DNA of 64,000 bases from Candidatus Proelusimicrobium excrementi (GCA_934643455.1 CAKUBV010000005.1:62001-126000); one strand, 5' to 3'. Positions 24,727 to 33,317 are shown, numbered from the stretch's first letter. Notes: a model not told the origin generated them from the sequence alone. Numbers and translations are program-made.

Positions 24727-25691
24727 TATCTGCCCCCTTTGCGTTTGATAAGTATGCGTCTGTATAATTGCTTTCCGTTTATGATATTTATATCATCGGC
24801 TTCTTGCTTGCCGTCGTGATAACGGCTATCGCCTAAAATTTCAAACTGTTCAGGATTGTATTTATCCAAAAAAGTTATGGGAACGCCCATAACGCCGTAA
24901 TAATCGCAGGGGATATCGCTTGTCTTATCTACATTTATTGCGTCGTAATTATCGTACTTAGGATAATCCTGCGGATTATAATTTTTATATAAGATAAGTT
25001 CCTCATGCCTTTTGGAAATATCAAAATTGGTAAACCAGCAAGCCATTATATGCTTTAACTTTTTGCCGTCTATAAACTTTTCGTATTTTTTCTCTTTTTC
25101 CGGAAGAATAAGCCACATATCTTTATTTATATTTCTGTAACCGAGCCAAATTTTATTTTCTTTTATCAAATGGAAAATTTCTTTATAAGTTATCGCATTT
25201 TTGTTGCCTATAATGATAAATTTCTTATCATATTCCATAAGCTGGGCGACATATTCCCTAAATAAGGAAAAAGGCGGATTTGTTACCACTATATCCGCTT
25301 GTTTTAAAAGTTCTATACATTCTTTGGAACGGAAATCCCCGTCGCCTTTAAGGTATTTTATGCCGATTTCCTCGGCCTCTGGCACATTGCCGCCTTTTTT
25401 ACTGCCCGTATATTCCAAATATATGGCCTGTTCGCAGTCGTTTCGGCTGAACAAATCCCTGTTTTGGTTTTTATAGCAGGTTGTTATAAGCTTTTTTAGT
25501 CCCAAATGCTCAAAATTGTAGGAAAAATAATGAAAGAAATTGCTTATCCTAGGGTCATCACAGTTGCACAGAACCGTTTTCCCTTTAAAGTATTTTTTAT
25601 AATGACGCATTTCTTCTTCTATATCGGCAAGCTGGGTATAAAATTCGTCATTTTTATTTTTGCGGGCTTTCCTTAATCTTTCATTTGCCAT
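24726..25691 (-). CDS. EcoRI-family adenine-specific DNA methyltransferase
   Basis: From the ATG at 25691, preceded by GGGGGA, this is 321 residues. The block KTVLCNCDDPRISNFFHYFS and the catalytic VTNPPFSLFREYVAQL (motif IV, NPPF) are typical of EcoRI-like adenine methylases. FWCTNFD-type sequence appears as ACWFTNFDISKRHEEL. It should methylate N6 of adenine in a short site and protect it from the neighbouring HNH protein. A longer frame continues upstream to 25808 but runs through a strongly structured leader, so I reject that start. Confidence 0.88.
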   Translation of the reverse strand: MANERLRKARKNKNDEFYTQLADIEEEMRHYKKYFKGKTVLCNCDDPRISNFFHYFSYNFEHLGLKKLITTCYKNQNRDLFSRNDCEQAIYLEYTGSKKGGNVPEAEEIGIKYLKGDGDFRSKECIELLKQADIVVTNPPFSLFREYVAQLMEYDKKFIIIGNKNAITYKEIFHLIKENKIWLGYRNINKDMWLILPEKEKKYEKFIDGKKLKHIMACWFTNFDISKRHEELILYKNYNPQDYPKYDNYDAINVDKTSDIPCDYYGVMGVPITFLDKYNPEQFEILGDSRYHDGKQEADDINIINGKQLYRRILIKRKGGR

Positions 25692-25732
25692 TATTCCCCC
25701 TTTTGAACCGAGAAGAATAAGAGCAAATAAAA

Positions 25733-25936
25733 ACGGCTGCTTATTTGAGCCAAGTCTAGTAACCCAAATACAACAGCCGTAGCCCCTCGCCATACAAAAG
25801 TACGGCAAGGAGCATTCGGCACAAAATAATCGGGTAATTAGGCCGTTTATTTTATACCTAAAACGACTGTTTTTGGACTAGACTTGTGCCGTCAATATTC
25901 TAACGGCTCTTCCTATTCTTCATAGGATTCCAAAAA
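25733..25936 (-). ncRNA. structured leader or small RNA upstream of the methylase gene
   Basis: On the minus strand this 204-base stretch folds into several helices: an outer stem TTTTTGGA/TCCAAAAA (25929-25936 with 25870-25877), enclosing hairpins CCTAT/ATAGG (25912-25926) and GCCGT/ACGGC (25888-25907); then a 10-bp hairpin CTTGCCGTAC/GTATGGCGAG (25786-25809, two G-U pairs); and a long hairpin ACGGCTG/CAGCCGT (25733-25780) with an inner helix TATTTGGG/CTCAAATA. Ten bases at 25877-25886 are fully complementary to 25751-25760 in the loop of the last hairpin, a possible pseudoknot. No protein frame is credible here. It may control the methylase or be a separate RNA. The remaining gap to 26068 shows nothing else definite. 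Confidence 0.55.
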
Positions 25937-26071
25937 CAGAAAAATTGTCGATAAGCCCAAAAGGCTTACATTAAAAAGCGGATTGCCCGCCGTTTAACTT
26001 AGTTTATTATATCAAAAAGCGGACTTGCCGCCATAAAAAGGCGAAAAGCATAATTTGATAAAATATATGTG

Positions 26072-27442
26072 ATGGAAACAATCGCAAAAAATCCTTTTAA
26101 AGCGCGCAAACTAGGCCAGCTGCTGATAAAATTTTCCGCGCCGGCTGTGGCGGGAATGTTCGTAAATGCGCTTTATAATATAGCCTCCAGAATTTTTATA
26201 GGCAATGAAGTCGGCTCACTCGGGATAGCGGGCATAAGCATTTTGTTCCCCATGGGCCTGATATTCATAGCTTTCAGCATGCTTATAGGCGTAGGCAGCA
26301 ACGCTTTGTTTTCCATACGCCTTGGGGAAAAACGCTACGAAGACGCCCAAATGATTTTGGGCAACGCATTCGTTTATCTTGTTTTGATAGCCGCCTTGGA
26401 AATTTCAATTTCCTATGTTTTCCTTGATAAAATTTTGGCGTTCATGGGCGCCACGCCGGAAATTATGCCTTACGCCCAAGCATACGCCAGGCCGATATTA
26501 TTTGGATATTTCTTTTTTATAATCGGACTGGGTTTAAACAATTTTATCCGCTCAAGCGGAAACCCCAAAACCGCAATGGCGACGCAGATTATCGGTGCGT
26601 GCATAAATATAATTTTTGCGCCTTTGTTCATTTTCAAATTCGGCTGGGGTATGGCCGGGGCGGCTTGGGCGGTAGTTATAGGGCAGCTTGTTTCTTTTAC
26701 TTGGATAATGGCCTTTTTTACGGGCAGGCGCGCCAATTACCGCATAAGCTGGAAATATTTAAACGCCCGTTTTGATATTTTTAAAGACAGCGTAACCGTC
26801 GGCTTGGCGCAGTTTATCTTCCAAATAGCCAGCGGTACGCTTAATATAATCCTTAACCACGCGCTTATAAAATACGGCGGCAATATAGCGGTTTCGGCCA
26901 TGGGCGTGGTAATAGCCGTAAACACAATAGTAATTATGCCTTTAATCGGCATCAGCCAGGGTGCGCAGCCCCTTATAGGCTACAATTACGGAGCTAAAAA
27001 ATACGCCACTTCCATACAGACGCTTAAAATGGCCATACGCTGGGGTGTAGGATTAAGTTTGATAGGCTTTATAATAATACAGGTGTTCGCGCGGCAGATA
27101 GTAAGCCTGTTTGACGCCAACGATTTGCAGCTTATAGAGCTTTCCTCAAGGGCTTTAAGGATTTTCCACTTAATGCTGCCGCTGACGTCGATACCGATAT
27201 TCGCCACAAGCTTCTTCCAAGCTATAAACAAGCCGGTAAAAGCGGGCGTGTTAAGCCTGTCCAGGCAAGTGCTGCTGCTTATGCCGCTTGTGCTGATACT
27301 GCCTTTGTTTATGGGGCTTGACGGCGTTTTTTACGCTCCGCCGACGGCGGATTTGCTTTCCGTAATTTTGGCGGTTTATTTGCTTAACAAATACTTTGCC
27401 AAACATAAACAAAGCTTCTTCTTTACCAGGCGCAAACCTTAA
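26072..27442 (+). CDS. MATE-family multidrug/Na+ efflux transporter
   Basis: A 456-residue polytopic protein with about twelve membrane helices in two homologous halves. The first half has PAVAGMFVNALYNIASRIFI and the second QIASGTLNIILNHALIKYGG; FMGATPEIMPYAQAYARPI and GISQGAQPLIGYNYGAKKY are typical of the NorM/DinF-like MATE group. It exports organic cations or other small molecules with sodium or protons. GTG at 26069 is an alternative start three bases earlier. TAAAAT lies seven bases before the ATG. It stands alone between the restriction-modification pair and the Kdo operon. Confidence 0.93.
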   Translation: METIAKNPFKARKLGQLLIKFSAPAVAGMFVNALYNIASRIFIGNEVGSLGIAGISILFPMGLIFIAFSMLIGVGSNALFSIRLGEKRYEDAQMILGNAFVYLVLIAALEISISYVFLDKILAFMGATPEIMPYAQAYARPILFGYFFFIIGLGLNNFIRSSGNPKTAMATQIIGACINIIFAPLFIFKFGWGMAGAAWAVVIGQLVSFTWIMAFFTGRRANYRISWKYLNARFDIFKDSVTVGLAQFIFQIASGTLNIILNHALIKYGGNIAVSAMGVVIAVNTIVIMPLIGISQGAQPLIGYNYGAKKYATSIQTLKMAIRWGVGLSLIGFIIIQVFARQIVSLFDANDLQLIELSSRALRIFHLMLPLTSIPIFATSFFQAINKPVKAGVLSLSRQVLLLMPLVLILPLFMGLDGVFYAPPTADLLSVILAVYLLNKYFAKHKQSFFFTRRKP

Positions 27443-27523
27443 GTTCAAAGGCTGTTTCCGCCCCGCGTTTTGTTGATTTTTCCCCCGAAACGGCGTATAA
27501 AAATATGCTAATATGTTAGTAGT

Positions 27524-28351
27524 ATGATTATATCAACAGGCCATATAAAAATTTCCAACGAGGGACCGCTGATTTATATAGGCGGGCCATGCGTAATCGA
27601 GGGCGAAAAAGCCTATCTCGAAGCGGCAAAAAAAATTAAAGCCGCGGCGGACAAAGCCGGCGTAAAATTTATTTTAAAAGCTTCTTTCGACAAAGCCAAC
27701 AGGACTTCCGTTTCCTCATACAGAGGCCCCGGCATAGAAGAAGGCCTGCGCATTTTGGCAAAAGCCAAAGCTTTGCTTAAAGTGCCCGTCCTTACCGATA
27801 TACACGAACCTTGGCAGGCCGAAAAGGCCGCAAAAGTCGCCGATATTCTGCAGATACCGGCATTTCTCTGCCGTCAGACGGATTTGCTTTTGGCGGCCGG
27901 CAAAACGGGCAAAATCGTCAACGTAAAAAAAGGCCAGTTCCTGCCGCCGGCGAGCATAGGCAATATAATCAAAAAAATAGAAAGCACCGGCAATAAAAAA
28001 ATAATGCTGACGGAACGCGGGGCAAGCTTCGGCTACGGGGATTTGATAGTGGATATGCGCTCTTTGGAGATTATGAAACGCACGGGATATCCCGTCATTT
28101 TCGATTTGACGCATTCTTTGCAGAAACCGGGCGCTTTGGCCTGCGGGACCGGCGGGGATAAAAGCTTTGCTTTCGCATTGGCCAGAAGCGCGGCGGCGGT
28201 CGGCATAGCCGGGATATTTTTTGAGGCGCACCCAAATCCGCCCGAGGCTTTATCAGACAGCGCCAATTCCCTTGACATGAAAGAAACTTTCACTATGATA
28301 AGCCAAACGCAAATCATAGACCGCGCGGCGAAGAAATGTCTGAAGAAATAA
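27524..28351 (+). CDS. kdsA: 3-deoxy-8-phosphooctulonate (Kdo-8-P) synthase
   Basis: A 275-residue KdsA that condenses phosphoenolpyruvate with arabinose-5-phosphate. Family motifs: GGPCVIEGEKAYLEAA, FKASFDKANR-type block FILKASFDKANRTS, PVLTDIHEPWQAEKAA, IPAFLCRQTDLLLAAG, VKKGQFLPPASIGNII and FDLTHSLQKPGA. The end MKETFTMISQTQIIDRA is typical. It opens the Kdo/LPS-export operon. There is no Shine-Dalgarno; TATGTT lies six bases upstream of the ATG behind a TGC TAATAT-like box, so the message may be leaderless. Confidence 0.97.
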   Translation: MIISTGHIKISNEGPLIYIGGPCVIEGEKAYLEAAKKIKAAADKAGVKFILKASFDKANRTSVSSYRGPGIEEGLRILAKAKALLKVPVLTDIHEPWQAEKAAKVADILQIPAFLCRQTDLLLAAGKTGKIVNVKKGQFLPPASIGNIIKKIESTGNKKIMLTERGASFGYGDLIVDMRSLEIMKRTGYPVIFDLTHSLQKPGALACGTGGDKSFAFALARSAAAVGIAGIFFEAHPNPPEALSDSANSLDMKETFTMISQTQIIDRAAKKCLKK

Positions 28352-28509
28352 AATTTAAAACCGTACTTATAAAAACTTTAAAAATTTTGGGCGTTTTATA
28401 CTGCCTTTTGGCTGTCGTTTTTACGATTTTGATTTACGGCCTAAACAAACTTGAAAGGCCTTATCACAAAAGGCAAATACCCACGGAGCTTACACCATGG
28501 CTGAAATGA
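28336..28509 (+). CDS. small single-helix membrane protein overlapping kdsA and kdsD
   Basis: A 57-residue frame that begins 16 bases before the kdsA stop and ends 13 bases into kdsD. It reads as a basic N-terminus, one hydrophobic helix (about residues 17-37, LGVLYCLLAVVFTILIYGL) and a basic tail with LERPYHKRQIP. The 130 or so bases between kdsA and kdsD are otherwise unexplained, and overlapping starts and stops are the rule in this operon, so I think it is a real gene. Its function is unknown. A role in the LPS pathway is suggested only by position. Confidence 0.6.
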   Translation: MSEEIKFKTVLIKTLKILGVLYCLLAVVFTILIYGLNKLERPYHKRQIPTELTPWLK

Positions 28510-29495
28510 AACTATACACGGACGAAGAAATTATTTCCATAGCTAAAGAAGTTTTTAAAACCGAAGAACACGCCTTAAAAACAACCGGCGCGGCCGTAGA
28601 CGGGCAATTTGTGCAAGCGGTAAGAACAATAGCCGCCTGCAAAGGCAGGCTGGTGCTTATCGGCATAGGCAAAAGCGGACATATCGGGCGCAAAATAGCC
28701 GCCACTTTGGCTTCCACCGGTACACCTTCTTTCTTTGTCCACCCTACCGAGGCTCTGCACGGTGATTTGGGCATGATTACAAATCAGGATTTGGTTTTGG
28801 CTTTGTCTTTTTCCGGCCAAACGGAAGAAATAAACAAAATCCTTATGCCGCTGAAAAAAGAGAAAGTCAAAATAATTTCTATGACGGGCAACCCCAAATC
28901 CAATTTGGCTTTAATGTCCGATTTGCATATAGGCGTTGTTGTGGAAAGGGAAGCCTGCCCGTACAATCTTGCGCCGACGGCTTCCACAACGGCAATGCTC
29001 GCCTGCGGGGACGCTTTGGCCATAGCTTTGATGAAAATCAAACATTTTGAAAAGAAAGATTTTGCGCTTTTCCACCCGGGCGGTTCCCTTGGCAAACTGC
29101 TTACTTACACCGTAAAAGACATTATGTTTACGGGTAAAAATCCGACGGTGCCGCTTGACGCCACGGTGCAGGACACCCTGCTGGTAATGACCAAAAATAA
29201 ATCCGGCGCGGCCAGCGTGGTTGACGGAGAAGGCCGCCTTAAAGGATATTTCACGGACGGGGATTTAAGGCGCGCGCTTCAAAAACAGCAGGATATTTTA
29301 AAGCTTAAAATAACGGAAGTTATGACGCATTCGCCTTTCGCTTTCAAGCCGGAAACGCCGGCGGTGGAAGCGGCAAAAACCATAAATGATAAAAAAATCG
29401 ATAATGCCCCCGTGGTTGACGCGCAAGGCAAAGTTATAGGTTTTTTGGATAAGGACAACCTTATAGAATTTATAGCCCTTACGGATAAAAAATAG
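28497..29495 (+). CDS. kdsD: D-arabinose-5-phosphate isomerase (KpsF/GutQ family)
   Basis: A 332-residue protein with an N-terminal SIS sugar-isomerase domain and two C-terminal CBS domains. GIGKSGHIGRKIAATLASTG and FFVHPTEALHGDLGMI are the family blocks, and FHPGGSLGK precedes the first CBS domain. The CBS pair shows MTKNKSGAASVVDGEGRLKG and the end KVIGFLDKDNLIEFIA. It isomerises ribulose-5-phosphate to arabinose-5-phosphate, the substrate of KdsA, so kdsA and kdsD supply Kdo for LPS. Confidence 0.96.
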   Translation: MAEMKLYTDEEIISIAKEVFKTEEHALKTTGAAVDGQFVQAVRTIAACKGRLVLIGIGKSGHIGRKIAATLASTGTPSFFVHPTEALHGDLGMITNQDLVLALSFSGQTEEINKILMPLKKEKVKIISMTGNPKSNLALMSDLHIGVVVEREACPYNLAPTASTTAMLACGDALAIALMKIKHFEKKDFALFHPGGSLGKLLTYTVKDIMFTGKNPTVPLDATVQDTLLVMTKNKSGAASVVDGEGRLKGYFTDGDLRRALQKQQDILKLKITEVMTHSPFAFKPETPAVEAAKTINDKKIDNAPVVDAQGKVIGFLDKDNLIEFIALTDKK

Positions 29496-29496
29496 C

Positions 29497-30057
29497 ATGA
29501 TGAAATTAAGCCGTTTAAAACTCTTTTTTACCATTTCGCTGGCGGCGGCGTGTTTGGCGGCCTGCGGGGAGAAAAATTCCGCTCAGCCCCCCTCGGGCCC
29601 GCTTCAGCGCGGGGAGGACGTAATAATCTCCGAATCCGAAATGGGCGAAAGCAAATGGCTGCTTACCACAAAATCGGCCGATTATTACGACGAGGAGCAG
29701 AAAGTCGTCCTTACCGCCCCCAAACTTGTTAATAAAACCGGAGGGAAGGAAGATTCCTCAATCAAAGCCGACAAAGGTTCTTATGAATTTAACAAAGGCC
29801 TTATAACTTTAAGCGGAGGAGTTACGGGCGTTTCTTTGAGCGAAGGCGCAACGATAAAAACTTCAAAAATGTACTACGACACAAAAACGCGCAAAGTATG
29901 GACCGACGAACCCGTAACATTAAAAAGGGGCGGCGTAACCGTAAAAGGGCAGGCTCTGGAAGCCAATGCAGACTTTTCCGAAATACAGCTTTATCGTCAA
30001 AAAACCCAACTGCCCAAAGAACTTCGCGATTTTGACAAAGGCCCGGTTGAACTATGA
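29497..30057 (+). CDS. lptC: LPS export periplasmic protein LptC, lipoprotein form
   Basis: A 186-residue protein one base after kdsD. It has a lipoprotein signal with the lipobox LAAC at about residues 20-23. Then comes one LptC-type beta-jellyroll: ESKWLLTTKSADYYDEEQKV, KLVNKTGGKEDSSIKADKG and the end region VKGQALEANADFSEIQLYRQ. In E. coli LptC has a membrane anchor helix; a lipid-anchored form is known in other lineages. It should pass LPS from the LptBFG transporter to LptA. Confidence 0.88.
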   Translation: MMKLSRLKLFFTISLAAACLAACGEKNSAQPPSGPLQRGEDVIISESEMGESKWLLTTKSADYYDEEQKVVLTAPKLVNKTGGKEDSSIKADKGSYEFNKGLITLSGGVTGVSLSEGATIKTSKMYYDTKTRKVWTDEPVTLKRGGVTVKGQALEANADFSEIQLYRQKTQLPKELRDFDKGPVEL

Positions 30058-30782
30058 AAAAATTTATTTTGATATCCGCCGTATTGGCTTTACTTTCCGG
30101 CGCGGCGTTTGCACAAAAACAGCAAACCGAAGAACTTTCCGCCATTTTGGGCGGCATGGTTAAAAGCGACCGCTGGATAATCCGCAAGGATAAAGCGGAA
30201 GAAGAATTTATCGGGAACGTTCATTATGAAAACGAAAATTATAAGATTTCCGCGGACAGAGCGCTTTCCCAAAGAAGCTTAAACGCCTATACTTTAAGCG
30301 GAAACGTTTTTGCCCAAAGGTCGCAGGACGGGCAGACGATTTCATTGCAGGCGGCAAAAGTGTTTTTCAACCGCAAAAAAGATTCCGGCTACGCCCAAGG
30401 CTCAAAGAAGAAGCAAATTAAAGCCTCTTTCGCCAATCCGAACAATACTTTTAATTTATACGCCGACAAAGTAGATTTTTCAAATAAATTTAAATTATTT
30501 AAAGCCGAGGGCGACTGCGAACTCAGCGACTTAAACAATACACTCTATGCCGGCGAAATGACTTACGACGTGCCCTCCGGCGTTTTTACCGCCGAGAAAA
30601 GAAGACCGACGCTGTTCGGCTTCAACGACGACGGCGACTACGCCCTTCAGGCTGACGTCATTGCCGCAGACAATAAAAACGGCGTCTATAAAGCTTCCGG
30701 CGGGGTGCGCGGCTGGATAACGCCCGCCGAGGATATATCAAAATACACTCAAGGACAAAAAGATGGAACTCAGATCTTCTAA
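30054..30782 (+). CDS. lptA: LPS transport periplasmic bridge protein LptA (OstA-like)
   Basis: A 242-residue protein with a signal peptide (residues 1-20, ending AAFAQ) and an OstA/LptA beta-taco domain: WIIRKDKAEEEFIGNVHYEN, ADRALSQRSLNAYTLSGNVF, followed by further strand repeats such as FKLFKAEGDCELSDLNNTLY. Somewhat longer than E. coli LptA (185). It overlaps lptC by four bases and lptB by 20. It forms the periplasmic LPS bridge. Confidence 0.88.
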   Translation: MKKFILISAVLALLSGAAFAQKQQTEELSAILGGMVKSDRWIIRKDKAEEEFIGNVHYENENYKISADRALSQRSLNAYTLSGNVFAQRSQDGQTISLQAAKVFFNRKKDSGYAQGSKKKQIKASFANPNNTFNLYADKVDFSNKFKLFKAEGDCELSDLNNTLYAGEMTYDVPSGVFTAEKRRPTLFGFNDDGDYALQADVIAADNKNGVYKASGGVRGWITPAEDISKYTQGQKDGTQIF

Positions 30783-31482
30783 TATAGAAAAAGTTTATAA
30801 AGAAAGACGCGTCGTAAAAGGCGTGGATATTTACGTCCGCTCAGGGGAAATCGTCGGCTTGCTGGGCCCTAACGGGGCGGGTAAAACAACAAGTTTTTAT
30901 ATGCTTGTCGGCTTTATAAAACCGACTTCCGGCAAAGTTTTTATAGACGGGGAAGACGTTACCCCGCTGCCCATGTACGAACGCGCGCGCCACGGCTTGG
31001 GCTACCTTGCGCAGGAACCGACAATCTTCCGCGGGCTCACGGTGGAAAACAATCTTTTGGCTATTTTGGAACGCATTGAACCAGATAAAAACAAACAAAA
31101 ACAAAAAGTGGCGGAGCTCTTGGAAGAATTCGGCCTTACCCGCCTGGCCAAACAAAAAGCTTGGACGCTTTCCGGCGGAGAAAAACGCAGAATGGAAATA
31201 GCGCGCTGCATGATAAGCAACCCCAAAATTATTTTATTGGATGAGCCTTTCGTCGGTATAGACCCTATCACCGTTTCCGAACTTAGGCAGATGATTTTTA
31301 AACTTAAAGATAAAGGTATCGGCGTTTTAATTACCGATCACAATGTGCGCGAAACCCTGCCGCTGACGGAAAGGGCTTACCTTATTTACGACGGCAAAAT
31401 CCTTGTGGAAGGCGATCAAAACACCCTGCTCAACGACGCCAACGCGCGCAAATTTTACTTGGGCGAAGACTTTAAAATGTAA
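30763..31482 (+). CDS. lptB: LPS export ABC transporter ATPase
   Basis: A 239-residue ABC ATPase with all motifs: Walker A GPNGAGKTTSFYML, Q-loop, signature LSGGEKRRMEIARCM, Walker B IILLDEPFVGIDP and the H-loop LITDHNVRETL. The segment GLGYLAQEPTIFRGLTVENN is specific to LptB. It powers LPS extraction with LptF and LptG, which are not in this window. It starts inside the lptA end. Confidence 0.97.
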   Translation: MELRSSNIEKVYKERRVVKGVDIYVRSGEIVGLLGPNGAGKTTSFYMLVGFIKPTSGKVFIDGEDVTPLPMYERARHGLGYLAQEPTIFRGLTVENNLLAILERIEPDKNKQKQKVAELLEEFGLTRLAKQKAWTLSGGEKRRMEIARCMISNPKIILLDEPFVGIDPITVSELRQMIFKLKDKGIGVLITDHNVRETLPLTERAYLIYDGKILVEGDQNTLLNDANARKFYLGEDFKM

Positions 31483-31491
31483 GGAGTTTTT

Positions 31492-32742
31492 ATGGCATTT
31501 AATTACGAAGAAAGATTTTTATATATGGAAAACGTAAGCATAAGGGAAATTGCAAAAAAAGTGCAGTCTCCGTTTTTCTGCTACAGCAAAAGAGCTTTGA
31601 AAGAGAACTTCGCCAAATTCAAAAACGCCTTCCCCAAAGCTACGATATGCTACGCCGTAAAAGCCAACAACAATATAGCCGTAATCAAGACTTTGGCCGC
31701 CTGCGGAGCCGGCGCGGACGTGGTAAGCGGCGGGGAACTATATCTTGCCTTAAAATGCGGCATTCCCGGCGGCAAAATAGTTTATTCCGGCGTCGGCAAA
31801 ACGGAAAAAGACATCAGCCTTGCCATACAAAACGAAATCAAACAAATAAACATTGAATCCGCAGAAGAGCTTGAGGCCGTCAACCAAACCGCAATAAGGC
31901 TTTGCACGCGCGCAAATATAGCTTTAAGGATTAATCCCGGCGTAGACGCGCACAGCCACGATAAAATAACCACCGCGCGCATTACGGATAAATTCGGCAT
32001 TTTATGGCCGGACGCTTTGGAACTTTACAAAAAAGCCGCAGAGATGAGCGGCGTCAGAATAAAAGGCATAGCGGTTCATATAGGTTCGCAGATATTGGAT
32101 TTAAAACCTTTTGAGGAAACCTTCAAGAAACTCGTTAAAATGGTTAAAGAACTGGAAAAGAACGACATAACCATTGAAAATATCGATATCGGCGGCGGCT
32201 TGGGCGTAGTTTATAATTATAAAGAAGATAAACCCGTCCGTACGGAAGCTTTCGCAAAATTGGTTGACAAGTACCTTTCCCCGCTAAAAAAACATATTAT
32301 TTTGGAACCGGGCCGCAAAATAGTGGCCAATGCCGGGATATTGGTATCAAGCGTACTTTACAATAAAAAAAGCGGCAGAAAAGACTTTTTAATCATCGAC
32401 GCCGCCATGAATGATTTTATGCGCCCGGCTTTATATTCCGCCTGGCATGAAATCCTGCCCGTGAGGGATTGGAACAACCGCGTCATGAAGAAATACGATA
32501 TCGTCGGCCCGGTTTGCGAAAGCGGAGACACCTTCGCAAAAAACAGGGAACTGCCCCAGCTTGAACACGGCGAACTTGTGGCGATAATGGGTGCGGGAGC
32601 CTACGGCAGCAGTATGGGCGGCACTTATAACTTCAGGCCGCTTACGCCGGAAGTTATGGTGGAAGGATCTAAGTTTAAAATAGTCCGCAAACGCCAAAGC
32701 ATTGAAGAAATGGCCGAAGCCCAGCTTGACCTCATGAAGTAG
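31492..32742 (+). CDS. lysA: diaminopimelate decarboxylase
   Basis: A 416-residue fold-type III PLP enzyme. The PLP lysine is in ICYAVKANNNIAVIKTL. GAGADVVSGGELYLAL, the histidine region VHIGSQILDL, IDIGGGLGVVY, EPGRKIVANAG and the catalytic CESGDTFAK are family blocks, ending with GAGAYGSSMGGTYNFRP. It makes lysine and, through its substrate, marks a meso-diaminopimelate cell wall. AAGGAG precedes the first ATG. A second ATG at residue 12 is closer to the length of many homologues. It closes the Kdo-Lpt operon. Confidence 0.96.
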   Translation: MAFNYEERFLYMENVSIREIAKKVQSPFFCYSKRALKENFAKFKNAFPKATICYAVKANNNIAVIKTLAACGAGADVVSGGELYLALKCGIPGGKIVYSGVGKTEKDISLAIQNEIKQINIESAEELEAVNQTAIRLCTRANIALRINPGVDAHSHDKITTARITDKFGILWPDALELYKKAAEMSGVRIKGIAVHIGSQILDLKPFEETFKKLVKMVKELEKNDITIENIDIGGGLGVVYNYKEDKPVRTEAFAKLVDKYLSPLKKHIILEPGRKIVANAGILVSSVLYNKKSGRKDFLIIDAAMNDFMRPALYSAWHEILPVRDWNNRVMKKYDIVGPVCESGDTFAKNRELPQLEHGELVAIMGAGAYGSSMGGTYNFRPLTPEVMVEGSKFKIVRKRQSIEEMAEAQLDLMK

Positions 32743-32764
32743 ATTATAAATTAGAAATACACTT

Positions 32765-33145
32765 ATGAAAAAAATATTCATATTTTTTATTTCAATGATA
32801 TATTTAAATGGCTGCTCTTGTTTTGTCGGCTCAAGACAAAATGTTAGCATAATGACAAACGTTCCCAATTCAAAAATATTTGCAAATGGCGAAATGGTTG
32901 GACATGGAACAGCAATGTTTTCAGCAAAAAGAAATCAAAATGTTCAAATAATGGCTCAAGCTGAAGGTTATTATCCAGCTTATTCTATGATAGATTCGAA
33001 CTTAAGTACCACAGGAATATTGGATCTGGTAGGTATATTTGTTTGGTTAGTTCCATTCATAGGGCTTTTAACGCCAGGCTCAAAAGCTTTAGACCGACAA
33101 AATGTTGCGGTGGAACTTGTTCCAGTACAACAAGTTTCTGATTAA
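32765..33145 (+). CDS. small lipoprotein with PEGA-like fold, atypical composition
   Basis: A 126-residue protein with a lipoprotein signal (lipobox LNGC near residues 14-17). The rest follows a pattern I associate with small PEGA-type lipoproteins: SIMTNVPNSKIFANGEMVG (surface turn), a second strand ending in AEGYYPAY, then a hydrophobic segment (LVGIFVWLVPFIGLL) and a conserved end with ALDRQNVAVELVP. The gene is visibly AT-richer than its neighbours and uses more A- and T-ending codons, which suggests a foreign origin. A weak promoter-like TAGAAA is upstream and a terminator follows. Confidence 0.7.
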   Translation: MKKIFIFFISMIYLNGCSCFVGSRQNVSIMTNVPNSKIFANGEMVGHGTAMFSAKRNQNVQIMAQAEGYYPAYSMIDSNLSTTGILDLVGIFVWLVPFIGLLTPGSKALDRQNVAVELVPVQQVSD

Positions 33146-33174
33146 TTGTAACGTAAAAATTTCACAAATATAAA

Positions 33175-33206
33175 TTCCCCGGCTTAAAAAAGCCGGGGTT
33201 TTTATT
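33175..33206 (+). terminator. rho-independent terminator after the small lipoprotein
   Basis: Stem CCCCGGCTT / AAGCCGGGG followed by TTTTTATTTT. Confidence 0.88.
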
Positions 33207-33242
33207 TTCCGCATTACAGAATATTCTGTGCTTTATAGGTGC

Positions 33243-33286
33243 GAAAACCCCGGTTCGCTTGCGGCAAACCGGGGCGATTGGTTGAG
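33243..33286 (-). terminator. cassette-type terminator with conserved tail, copy 2
   Basis: On the minus strand CCCCGGTTTGC / GCGAACCGGGG then TTTTC. The conserved tail here is diverged (plus strand CGATTGGTTGAG). Confidence 0.65.
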
Positions 33287-33317
33287 TATCGCCCAAACGG
33301 CGATTCTTAAACAAATT

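Noticed and set aside
25691..25808. Upstream start for the EcoRI-type methylase
   Set aside because: The extension reads through strong hairpins and does not resemble protein; the ATG at 25691 follows GGGGGA and matches the expected domain start.
25733..25936. tmRNA or retron RNA
   Set aside because: No tag-peptide frame, no tRNA-like T arm with CCA and no reverse transcriptase gene nearby. Kept as an unnamed structured RNA.
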